In this document: piece by piece, positions 7,561 to 15,296 of the stretch
Position numbering within the stretch: the first letter of the stretch is position 1
Layout of the letters: each line of letters starts with the position of its first letter
Source: an uncultured Bacteroidales bacterium
GTDB lineage: Bacteria > Bacteroidota > Bacteroidia > Bacteroidales > UBA932
Direction: 5' to 3'
DNA: 33,354 nucleotides
NCBI GenBank assembly: GCA_934693135.1
Contig: CAKUVA010000022.1
Span: forward strand, 1 to 33,354
The notes under the pieces: generated by a model
Told to the model about the DNA's origin: nothing
Databases searched by the model: none
Seen by the model: only the letters and a program-made list of their open reading frames with translations
Translations under genes and position numbers: made by a program

Positions 7561-8697
7561 AAGTTCCGAATTCAAAAATTTGCGGAGAGATGCGCCATCT
7601 TTTACACCTTGAACTTTCGATATCGTGCCATCTATTATGAAATGCACAAGAGGAAGACTACCTACATTGTAGACATTAAGAGAAGAACCTTCCGAATCAC
7701 AAACATTGATCCATGGAAGTTTCTGGCCTTTCACAACTGACGCCCATGTAGTCTTATCAGGACCTACAGCAACACTATAGATGTCAAATCCCTTATCATG
7801 AAACTCTTCATATATAGGTTTCATCTCATCCTGGTTAAACATCTTCTGGGCAGCATCAGACGGATTCCAGAAATAAATCATCACAATCTTGGACTTCAAA
7901 CTACTGAGTTTCACTTTCTGTCCATTTATATCAGATAGTTCGAGGTCAGGGAATCCTGCCGCCTCGGCATTGCTTATCCTTGAGTTGAGAGAAAGCAACT
8001 GCTCACGTTTTGTTGCTTCCTCATCGAGGGCCTTGACATACTTTGATTCAGGATAGATAGTCTTGAGTGAGTCACATATACTTCTGAAATGTAGTGCATC
8101 CGTAGTCTGTCCGAATACAGGAAGGCCATTTCCTACCACCTGATAGAGGACTGGTATAGATGTCAAAGAGTGGGAATTCTGAAGAATATACTTGACTCTA
8201 CTCCTATAGTATGCAACATATTGTGACGCAATATCTTTCTTAAGCTGTACAGCCTCAAGAGAAGATGGATCGAGGTCATCAAGACGCCCAGCAGCAGCGA
8301 GGAACTTATCATTAAATTCCGCCTCAGCTTTTTCCACCTCAATAAGTTTATCTGTTTCGTCAGAACCAGATACCGAAAATGTTCCAAGCGTATCTGAGTT
8401 AACATTGACCTTATCGCCTTTTTGCAGAAGCAAAGAAGCAATTCTAGTATCCTTGTAGAATAAGTAGATAAATTCAGGCTGACCAGCCTCCAATGGAAGC
8501 TTATATTCATACCTGCCTTTATCATCAGTCGTCACAGTATCGAGAGTCTTGTACTTATTTATATCCAAGAGCTTGACAATGACCTTCGAATCAGGAGCCT
8601 CTGGAAGGGAACCTTCAATGCGCGCAGAATTACAACATGACGAGAGGGCTGCTATAGCTATCGCAGCTGAAAGAGTAAGCTTACTATAATTTCTCAT
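7558..8697 (-). CDS. DUF4369/TlpA-like thioredoxin-fold lipoprotein without catalytic cysteines
   Basis: The protein of about 379 residues begins with a lipoprotein signal (hydrophobic LTLSAAIAIAALSSC, lipobox LSSC), so it should be anchored in the cell envelope. An N-terminal DUF4369-like beta domain (about 25-115) and a helical linker precede a C-terminal thioredoxin fold (about 245-379). That fold includes KIVMIYFWNPSDAAQKMF and GSLPLVHFIIDG, with its cis-Pro. Where TlpA/ResA proteins have WCxxC, this one reads NPSDAAQ, with Asp and Gln at the cysteine positions, so it cannot be a normal thiol oxidoreductase. I chose the ATG at 8697 rather than the TTG at 8706. It overlaps the HIT gene by 14 nt, which suggests translational coupling. 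Confidence 0.82.
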   Translation of the reverse strand: MRNYSKLTLSAAIAIAALSSCCNSARIEGSLPEAPDSKVIVKLLDINKYKTLDTVTTDDKGRYEYKLPLEAGQPEFIYLFYKDTRIASLLLQKGDKVNVNSDTLGTFSVSGSDETDKLIEVEKAEAEFNDKFLAAAGRLDDLDPSSLEAVQLKKDIASQYVAYYRSRVKYILQNSHSLTSIPVLYQVVGNGLPVFGQTTDALHFRSICDSLKTIYPESKYVKALDEEATKREQLLSLNSRISNAEAAGFPDLELSDINGQKVKLSSLKSKIVMIYFWNPSDAAQKMFNQDEMKPIYEEFHDKGFDIYSVAVGPDKTTWASVVKGQKLPWINVCDSEGSSLNVYNVGSLPLVHFIIDGTISKVQGVKDGASLRKFLNSEL

Positions 8698-9088
8698 ACT
8701 CCGCAAGTATTGAAGCCGCTATCTTCGTAAATTCCTCTGGTGAGAGTTTAAGTTTCTCTTTTCTGAAGTCAATGTCGCTTTCCTGCTGAAGAGGAACAAG
8801 GTGGATATGCGTATGAGGAACCTCAAGCCCAAGCACACATACACCAATCCTCTTGCATGGAACTGCCGCTTGAATAGCAAGAGCCACTTTCTTGGCAAAT
8901 GCACATAATCCGAGATACGTCTTGTCATCAAGATGGAAGATATAGTCATCTTCCACATTCTTAGGTATCACAAGTGTATGTCCTTTTACGAGAGGATTTA
9001 TATCCAAAAACGCATAATAGTCTTCGCTTTCCGCCACCTTATATGACGGAATTTCGCCTTTGGCTATTTTAGTGAAGATAGTAGCCAT
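8684..9088 (-). CDS. HIT-family nucleotide-binding hydrolase
   Basis: The 134-residue cytoplasmic protein has the histidine triad HTHIHLVPL with His92, His94 and His96. The N-terminal part, with FTKIAKGEIPSYKVAE, YYAFLDINPLVKGHTLVIPK, is characteristic of the HINT/HIT branch. Such enzymes cleave adenosine phosphoramidates or dinucleoside polyphosphates; the physiological substrate here is unknown. It starts 3 nt after the greA stop and overlaps the following lipoprotein gene, so the three are probably cotranscribed. Confidence 0.92.
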   Translation of the reverse strand: MATIFTKIAKGEIPSYKVAESEDYYAFLDINPLVKGHTLVIPKNVEDDYIFHLDDKTYLGLCAFAKKVALAIQAAVPCKRIGVCVLGLEVPHTHIHLVPLQQESDIDFRKEKLKLSPEEFTKIAASILAEYEKL

Positions 9089-9091
9089 AAT

Positions 9092-9562
9092 TTATAGTGT
9101 TATATCCAAAATCTTGAACTTAATGACACCGGAAGGAACATTAGCCTCAACAATTTCACCTTTTGAGTGACCGAGAAGAGCCTTGGCGATAGGTGTCGTA
9201 GATGCCAGCTTTCCATGAGCAAAATCAGCTTCAGTTTCACCCACAATGGTGAATTCCATCACTTTCTTCATAGCCATATTCTCCACCTTCACTTTATTGA
9301 GCATCTGCACCTTGTCTGTTCCAATAGCTGACTCATCAAGAACCTTAGCATTGGCCACAAGATTTTTAAGATTTGCTATCTTAAGTTCAAGCAAAGCCTG
9401 TGCATCGCGGGCTGCATCATATTCTGCATTCTCCGACAAATCACCTTTTTCTCTAGCTTCTGCAATAGCTGCAGAAATGACAGGCCTCTGAGCAAGTGCA
9501 TCTGCAAGGTCTTTTTTCAGTTTGTCCAAACCATCCTGGGTCATATAATGAACTTCTGCCAT
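9092..9562 (-). CDS. greA: Transcription elongation factor GreA
   Basis: The 156 residues match GreA in length and order: an N-terminal antiparallel coiled coil (about 8-75) carrying the acidic tip EAREKGDLSENAEYDAA, then the C-terminal FKBP-like domain (about 80-156) ending in VIKFKILDI. GreA rescues backtracked RNA polymerase by stimulating cleavage of the nascent RNA in the secondary channel, the same site used by the DksA protein of this window. It is the first gene of a greA-HIT-lipoprotein unit. A -7 box lies at 9653-9660 and a leader inverted repeat at 9592-9636. Confidence 0.96.
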   Translation of the reverse strand: MAEVHYMTQDGLDKLKKDLADALAQRPVISAAIAEAREKGDLSENAEYDAARDAQALLELKIANLKNLVANAKVLDESAIGTDKVQMLNKVKVENMAMKKVMEFTIVGETEADFAHGKLASTTPIAKALLGHSKGEIVEANVPSGVIKFKILDITL

Positions 9563-9591
9563 AACTATAAAATTTTATTTTTTTCATTGTG

Positions 9592-9636
9592 CTGTCTGCG
9601 GACAGATAATTAAAAACGAGTCCTGCCGTCAGACAG
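9592..9636 (-). repeat. Inverted repeat in the greA leader
   Basis: The 14-nt arms 9592-9605 (CTGTCTGCGGACAG) and 9623-9636 (CTGCCGTCAGACAG) are complementary at 11 of 14 positions around a 17-nt loop. The first arm can also fold by itself (CTGTC, TGCG, GACAG). If transcription starts near 9646 the structure would sit at the 5' end of the greA mRNA. There is no U-tract, so it is not an ordinary terminator. Confidence 0.45.
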
Positions 9637-9652
9637 AACCCTTACGTTTATG

Positions 9653-9660
9653 CAAATATA
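9653..9660 (-). promoter_or_regulatory. Probable -7 box for greA
   Basis: The minus strand reads TATATTTG, a perfect TAnnTTTG and identical to the -7 box of the ileS promoter. I find no TTTG at the expected 19-21 nt upstream, so this rests on the -7 element alone. Confidence 0.45.
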
Positions 9661-9683
9661 ATCATTTTTCAGACATCATGTTT

Positions 9684-10100
9684 CTATTCCTTGAATTTGG
9701 GTTCCATAATGATGGAATAGATGATCATCTTACGTAATTCTATATCTTCCTCCTTATTCTCTTTTTCATTGTCTTCAATCAATATCGGAGCTTTTGGCGT
9801 TTTTTTCACGTTCTGAGCTTTTGGTGCCTGCTTTCTAGCATTCTGCTTCTTAATGGCATACGAATGCGTCGAAGGCGCAGGCACTACTTCACTCTTTTCG
9901 AAAACATCTTCTACATTGAAGTCATCTTGGATATCTGCGGGAAAAGTAATTGGAGAAGCATCTGAAAACCCCTTCATAGTATTCCTCTCCTTTGGCCTTA
10001 TTTTCTGTCCTTTCTTCACTTTCTGCAAAGAAGACGCAATACCAGAGATTATCGGAAGTCCAATACAGATTATAATCCAAATTATGTCGAAAGAATCCAT
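9684..10100 (-). CDS. Small membrane-anchored hypothetical protein
   Basis: I do not recognise a named family. The 138 residues begin with one hydrophobic segment (IIWIIICIGLPIISGIAS, about 5-22). A long polar, probably disordered middle follows, rich in Lys, Gln, Ala and Pro (KKQNARKQAPKAQNVKKTPK), and then an acidic run (EDNEKENKEEDIE). The conserved-looking end is LRKMIIYSIIMEPKFKE. Similar tails of the form AIIxSEIxxPKY occur in other short Bacteroidales hypothetical proteins, from memory. The likely topology is a short N-terminal anchor with a cytoplasmic tail. The gene lies between ribF (83 nt upstream) and greA (121 nt downstream) and may have its own promoter. Confidence 0.75.
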   Translation of the reverse strand: MDSFDIIWIIICIGLPIISGIASSLQKVKKGQKIRPKERNTMKGFSDASPITFPADIQDDFNVEDVFEKSEVVPAPSTHSYAIKKQNARKQAPKAQNVKKTPKAPILIEDNEKENKEEDIELRKMIIYSIIMEPKFKE

Positions 10101-10128
10101 ATCGCTGTCATTAGTTCAATGTGAGATG

Positions 10129-10159
10129 TAAAGTTAATTATTTTTTCCGAAAAACCAAG
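10129..10159 (-). promoter_or_regulatory. Possible promoter of the small membrane protein gene
   Basis: The minus strand shows TAACTTTA (complement of 10129-10136) with CTTG (complement of 10156-10159) 19 nt upstream. Each differs from the TAnnTTTG / TTTG consensus at one base. Position and spacing fit, but chance matches are likely in AT-rich DNA. Confidence 0.35.
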
Positions 10160-10183
10160 TCGGTATATTTCATCAAAGCCCCA

Positions 10184-11065
10184 TCAAAGAAGGGACATAC
10201 AAGAAGCCTTATCAATGTCAAGCTGTGCAGCCAATTGTCCAAAATCACTAAATTTCACTTCATCACGTATCTTCTTAACGAATGAAAGACCAATGTCAAG
10301 TCCATAAATATCTTCATTAAAATCAAAGATATTGGTCTCTATCGTAACAGCATTACCATTTCCTACCGTAGGGCGCACTCCGACATTACACATCCCTTTC
10401 AGATGTCTGCCGAGTGTCTCAACTCTAACAAAATACACTCCTCTTGCAGGGATTAACTTGAGTGGTTCATACAGCTGCATATTTGCCGTGGGGAATCCTA
10501 TGGTCCTGCCAAGACGATTACCGGAAACGACCACACCATGAAGCTGGTATTCGTATCCAAGCATGGCATTTGCGTGTTCCACATCACCTTCAGTCAATAA
10601 ATTTCTTATCTTAGTAGAACTTATTACGACTCCTTCTTCTGAAGTAAAACTCTTAGCCCTTATAGATTCAAGACCGAGTTTAGCGGCAATGGCTGCAGTC
10701 TGTTCTGGAGTACACAGATCTGACCCAATCTTGTTATCATACCCTATCAACACCGCATGTGCACCAAATCTTTTTATAATATAATCACTAAGATATTCTT
10801 CAGTTGTAAGACGGCTAAACTCTCGTGAAAACGGTAACACTTCCACATGACTAATTCCAAGCTCCTTTAGTAGGATCTTCTTTTCATCCATCGATGTAAG
10901 TAACCGCAAGTTACGAGCATCATCCTGAAGTACATTTCGCGGATGAGGCCAAAACGTGACGACCATGCTTTCTTCCCCGCGACGTTCAGCCGCATCGACA
11001 AGCTGCTTTAAAAGAAAACGGTGTCCAAGATGGACACCGTCAAAAAATCCTGTAGCTACAACCAT
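10184..11065 (-). CDS. ribF: Bifunctional riboflavin kinase / FAD synthetase
   Basis: The 293-residue enzyme makes FMN from riboflavin and then FAD. The N-terminal nucleotidyltransferase domain has GFFDGVHLGHR and the later ISSTKIRNLLTEGDVEHAN. The C-terminal flavokinase domain (about 175-293) has GRTIGFPTANM, RGVYFV and ETNIFDFNEDIYG. The ATG at 11065 leaves only five residues before the GFFDGVHLGH motif, shorter than usual for the family. Extending upstream meets a stop codon at 11087-11089 with no start codon in between, so this start is fixed. It overlaps the 3' end of the synthase-phosphorylase gene by 10 nt and is the last gene of the glycogen operon. Confidence 0.95.
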   Translation of the reverse strand: MVVATGFFDGVHLGHRFLLKQLVDAAERRGEESMVVTFWPHPRNVLQDDARNLRLLTSMDEKKILLKELGISHVEVLPFSREFSRLTTEEYLSDYIIKRFGAHAVLIGYDNKIGSDLCTPEQTAAIAAKLGLESIRAKSFTSEEGVVISSTKIRNLLTEGDVEHANAMLGYEYQLHGVVVSGNRLGRTIGFPTANMQLYEPLKLIPARGVYFVRVETLGRHLKGMCNVGVRPTVGNGNAVTIETNIFDFNEDIYGLDIGLSFVKKIRDEVKFSDFGQLAAQLDIDKASCMSLL

Positions 11066-14000
11066 CTTACGAGTCCAAAGTCCTGTCTATGCGGAAGCAA
11101 CGGGTTTTTAGGATAAATTCTCGTCGCGACCTGATACATACCTGTCCTTTCCGGAAGGATCGATGCTTGATACTTTACTGTCCCGGAATGAGCTTCAACG
11201 ACATTGAAGTCACACTTGTCTTGAATATGAAGCTTTCCCTTGTTATCGCTTACGGCAAACAACATCTCAACTCCGATATCTTCAGGATTAAGATCTCCTA
11301 TATTGAGGACAACTTCCGCTGTAAGCTCCTTGGTAGGAGATAGCGTATATGATGAATCCGGCTGAGTATAGGAAATAACCTCGATATTATTCCATTCCTT
11401 CCGAACATGCTTTTTCCATGTAGCAATTTCGCGTGCGACTTTATAATCGTCAGCAATAAGCTCTGACACCCTGACTGACTGAGGCGCATAATACTGGTTG
11501 ACATAGTCAGTAAGCATCCTGTTCGTCGTAAAATTACATGCAACCTGCGCTACTGTATTCCTAATATACTCAATCCAGCCTTCGGCGCGGCCTGTATTCT
11601 TGTCAATGTCATAATAAAGTGGTGCTATTTCATTTTCTATAGTCGTATAGATAGTGGCTGCATCCAACTCGTTCTGATACCTCTGGTCGTCATATGTTCG
11701 CTCCATAGGCAATGCCCAACCGGCACCCTGCTTGTAGCCCTCAACCCACCATCCGTCAAGTACGGAGAAATGCATAACGCCATTCATGGCAGCTTTTTCT
11801 CCGGAAGTTCCTGACGCTTCCTGAGGTCTCGTAGGATTATTCATCCACACATCCACACCTTGTACAAGCCTCTTGGCCAACGAAATGTCATAACCAGGGA
11901 CGAAAACAATCTTTCCAATAAACCTATCCTGCTTGGAAATCTCCACGATCTGCTTGATAAGATCCTGTCCTGCTTTATCTGCAGGGTGAGCCTTTCCTGC
12001 AAAAAGGAACTGCACCGGCATCTCCGGATTGTTCACAATTGCATCAAGCCTGTCAAGATCAGAGAAGAGAAGTGTAGCACGCTTATATGTAGCGAAACGC
12101 CTTGCGAATCCGATGGTCAAGACATCATCACGAAGTGTCTCTTTAATAGTAACGACTTGACTCGGAGAATAATGATTTGAAATAGCTGTATCAGAAAGCT
12201 TTTCTTTCACAGTTTCTATGAGTGTCTTCTTAAGGATCTTCCTTGTGTTCCAAATTTCAGCATCAGAAACCTTGTAAATACCTTCGAAGCACTTCTTGTC
12301 ATAATGATGTGTCTGAAATTCCGGTCCGAATACTTTTGCATGGATAGCTTTCCATTCCTTCGCTGTCCATGTAGGATAATGAACGCCATTGGTGACATAG
12401 CTTATATGCAACTCTTCAGGAAGATAACCAGGATACATATTAGAGAATATCTCTTGGCTAACCTTACCGTGAAGCATGGATACGCCATTCACATTTTGTG
12501 AGATATTCGCTGCCAATATACTCATAGAGAACTTCTCATTGACATCTGAACCGTTAATCTTACCGAGACCCATCATAGTCTCCCAGTCTATTTTAAGGCG
12601 CTGCGGATAATGCCCGATATATTTTCTGAGAAGTCCTTCGTCGAACGCATCATGCCCTGCAGGCACAGGAGTATGAGTTGTGAACAAAGATGAAGCTCGC
12701 ACAACTTCCAAAGCCTCTGGGAAATCAAGGTTATCATTCTGAATATATTCACGAAGCCTTTCAAGGCCGATAAACGCAGCATGTCCCTCATTACAATGAT
12801 AGACCTGAGGATTGAGGCCTAACGCACGGAGAGCACGGACACCACCCACTCCAAGAAGGAGTTCCTGCTTAAGCCTGTTTTCCCAATCACCACCATAAAG
12901 ATGATATGTCACTTGACGATCTTCCTCTATATTCGCTTCATAATCAGTATCAAGCAGATAAAGATCTGTCCTTCCTACAGCCACTTTCCAAATGCGAGCC
13001 GTGATTGTACGCCCAGGGAATGCAACACTTGTTGTAACCCAATTCCCTTCCTTGTCCATCACAGGTTCTGCAGGAATTTTGAAGAAATTCTGAGCATCAT
13101 ACTTAGCGACCTGATCTCCCTGTGCTGAAAGAACCTGAGTAAAATAGCCATATCTATAAAGGAGACCTACAGCCACAAGGTTGACATTCATGTCACTTGT
13201 TTCCTTCAAATAGTCTCCGGCAAGTATTCCAAGTCCTCCTGAATATATGCACAATGATGGATCCAGACCATATTCCATGCAAAAATATCCGATGGACGGA
13301 TCTTTTCTCTCACTCTTGTGCGACATATATTCATTAAACTCGTTCATAACACTCTCATATTTGCCAATGAAAGTGGCATCAGTAGCGAGTTCTTTGAATT
13401 TCTTGATACTAACGGTATCCAACACTACCATTGGATTATGACCGGATTTATGCCAAACATCTGGATCAATGCTTTTGAACAATGCCTTAGCATTCTCATT
13501 CCAGCACCACCATAGGTTTTTTGAAAGGACCTCAAGTCCCTTAAGGGCTTCAGGCATATGCCTTGTCACCATAACGCTCTTCCATGACGGAGAGCTAATC
13601 TGTATCTTTTCGTATTTCATAATCGGTTTTTCAGCTTTCTGTGGGAAAGTTCCATTGGCCGCAACCACCTTAGATATAGCCATCGAATAAGCCTCTTGAT
13701 AATATTGTATCTGATTCTCCCACAAAGCGATATTCGCTACATCACGAGCATTGTCTGAATATTCTTTCCGTTGTTCATCCGTTACAAGGGCTATTTCGCG
13801 AATTCTATCGGCTACCGCATTTACAACATCGAAATAATTGGAATCATTCCTTTCCACTACAGTAATGCCAGGATGATCATTGTTATAATGCGTTTGAACC
13901 CACATACCAAATCCTGCGAGACTTGTGGTCAACGTAGGAACACGAAATGCAAGACTCTCGAGCGGAGTATAGCCCCAAGGCTCATAGTATGAAGGGAACA

Positions 14001-15291
14001 ATGTAAGATCAAGTCCAATAATAAGGTCATAATACTTCATATTGAAAACCCCATCAGTACCATTGAGATAAGATGGAATAAAGTACACCTTAATATTGGA
14101 GTCATCGCTGTTGTCCAAACCAAGTTCTGCGAAGCGTCTCGTTATCTGGTCGTATTCCGGGTTCATCAGATAATGTGACACCTGCGTGGTATATTCTGAT
14201 GATTTTCCACCAAGCTTTGCAACAAGTTCGCGGTCCGCCCCGTTATGACCAGACGGAATCATGATGAAAGCATGAATACTCTTCCCGCGGAACCCTGATT
14301 TTCGAACCTTGTCTACCGCATCAATGAAAACGTCAATACCTTTGTTTCTATACTCATAACGCCCACCTATTCCAATGAGAATCGCATCTTCTTCCACAGG
14401 TTTTCCTGACATAGCAGCTGCAACTTCTCTAAGTTTCAAACGAGCAACAGCTCTCTTCTCAACATACTCTTCTTCCGTGGCAGGAGTGAAACTATTTTCG
14501 AATCCATTCGGAGTAATTTCATCTACAGGTCGCCCAAGGAAATGTTCACACTCTCTTGCAGTAATTTCACTTACCGTAGTAAACACGTCCGCATTTGCTG
14601 CAGATTTGGCCTCAAGAGAGTGAAGAGCCATGACATTGAACTGACGAGCCTTTTCATTGGCATCATACGATTCCATTGAATCATATAGAGGCATATTATT
14701 ACCTGCAAGACAACGTCCTATTACAGTAGCATGCGTAGTGAATGCAGTAGCTATAGGAAGTCCTGTCGTCTTCAAATACAATATTCCAGAACCAGTCTGC
14801 CATTCATGGAACTGAGCAACGACCTTCTCGGATCCTGCCAAATAATACTTATAATAACTTTCAATGACTTTTCCTGCCACATAACCGAAAAGTACAGATT
14901 CTTTATAATCCCAATTTCCCGTTATGGAATCAACCCCAAACTTTTCCCAATATTTAGCAAGAATATTGTCAGTCTCAGTAAGGAACTGTTTGAAGTCTAC
15001 AAGTATTGCTATAGGATTTCCAGGTACATTCCATCGTCCAACACGAAGTCTCAAACCTGATTTAGATGCTTCCTGTTTCCATTCTTGCCACAGCTGTGTA
15101 TCTTCATTAAAATCCGGATTAGATTCAGTATTCATCCACACATCAGGACCTATAAGTATATGATGTCTGTTTAACTGCGACTTTAGGTAAAGCGACTTGG
15201 TCGCTATAACAGTATAGATTCCACCTACCTTGTTGCAGACTTCCCAGCTTACCTCAAAAAGGTAATCCTGCTTGTTCAAAATCTCAGTCAT
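11056..15291 (-). CDS. Fused glycogen synthase (GT3-like) and alpha-glucan phosphorylase (GT35)
   Basis: The 1411-residue protein joins two opposing glycogen enzymes. Residues 1 to about 555 are a eukaryote-like GT3 synthase, with FEVSWEVCNKVGGIYTV at the start and FPSYYEPWGYTPLESLAF in the donor-binding region. From about 558 (MKYEKIQISS) a short-type alpha-glucan phosphorylase begins, with a DUF3417-like lead (LSKNLWWCWNENAKALF), then YFCMEYGLDPSLCIYSGGLG, and VYHCNEGHAAF. The pyridoxal-phosphate site is EASGTSGEKAAMNG with Lys1166. GT3 enzymes use UDP-glucose (family knowledge), in line with the absence of glgC here. Similar fusions exist in other Bacteroidota. I see no frameshift or internal stop, so it is a true single ORF. 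It starts 5 nt after the GH57 gene. Confidence 0.93.
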   Translation of the reverse strand: MTEILNKQDYLFEVSWEVCNKVGGIYTVIATKSLYLKSQLNRHHILIGPDVWMNTESNPDFNEDTQLWQEWKQEASKSGLRLRVGRWNVPGNPIAILVDFKQFLTETDNILAKYWEKFGVDSITGNWDYKESVLFGYVAGKVIESYYKYYLAGSEKVVAQFHEWQTGSGILYLKTTGLPIATAFTTHATVIGRCLAGNNMPLYDSMESYDANEKARQFNVMALHSLEAKSAANADVFTTVSEITARECEHFLGRPVDEITPNGFENSFTPATEEEYVEKRAVARLKLREVAAAMSGKPVEEDAILIGIGGRYEYRNKGIDVFIDAVDKVRKSGFRGKSIHAFIMIPSGHNGADRELVAKLGGKSSEYTTQVSHYLMNPEYDQITRRFAELGLDNSDDSNIKVYFIPSYLNGTDGVFNMKYYDLIIGLDLTLFPSYYEPWGYTPLESLAFRVPTLTTSLAGFGMWVQTHYNNDHPGITVVERNDSNYFDVVNAVADRIREIALVTDEQRKEYSDNARDVANIALWENQIQYYQEAYSMAISKVVAANGTFPQKAEKPIMKYEKIQISSPSWKSVMVTRHMPEALKGLEVLSKNLWWCWNENAKALFKSIDPDVWHKSGHNPMVVLDTVSIKKFKELATDATFIGKYESVMNEFNEYMSHKSERKDPSIGYFCMEYGLDPSLCIYSGGLGILAGDYLKETSDMNVNLVAVGLLYRYGYFTQVLSAQGDQVAKYDAQNFFKIPAEPVMDKEGNWVTTSVAFPGRTITARIWKVAVGRTDLYLLDTDYEANIEEDRQVTYHLYGGDWENRLKQELLLGVGGVRALRALGLNPQVYHCNEGHAAFIGLERLREYIQNDNLDFPEALEVVRASSLFTTHTPVPAGHDAFDEGLLRKYIGHYPQRLKIDWETMMGLGKINGSDVNEKFSMSILAANISQNVNGVSMLHGKVSQEIFSNMYPGYLPEELHISYVTNGVHYPTWTAKEWKAIHAKVFGPEFQTHHYDKKCFEGIYKVSDAEIWNTRKILKKTLIETVKEKLSDTAISNHYSPSQVVTIKETLRDDVLTIGFARRFATYKRATLLFSDLDRLDAIVNNPEMPVQFLFAGKAHPADKAGQDLIKQIVEISKQDRFIGKIVFVPGYDISLAKRLVQGVDVWMNNPTRPQEASGTSGEKAAMNGVMHFSVLDGWWVEGYKQGAGWALPMERTYDDQRYQNELDAATIYTTIENEIAPLYYDIDKNTGRAEGWIEYIRNTVAQVACNFTTNRMLTDYVNQYYAPQSVRVSELIADDYKVAREIATWKKHVRKEWNNIEVISYTQPDSSYTLSPTKELTAEVVLNIGDLNPEDIGVEMLFAVSDNKGKLHIQDKCDFNVVEAHSGTVKYQASILPERTGMYQVATRIYPKNPLLPHRQDFGLVRWL

Positions 15292-15296
15292 TGTGT

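Noticed and set aside
11056..15291. Two separate genes wrongly joined
   Set aside because: The frame is continuous through the junction at about residue 556 with no stop, and similar fusions are known in the phylum.
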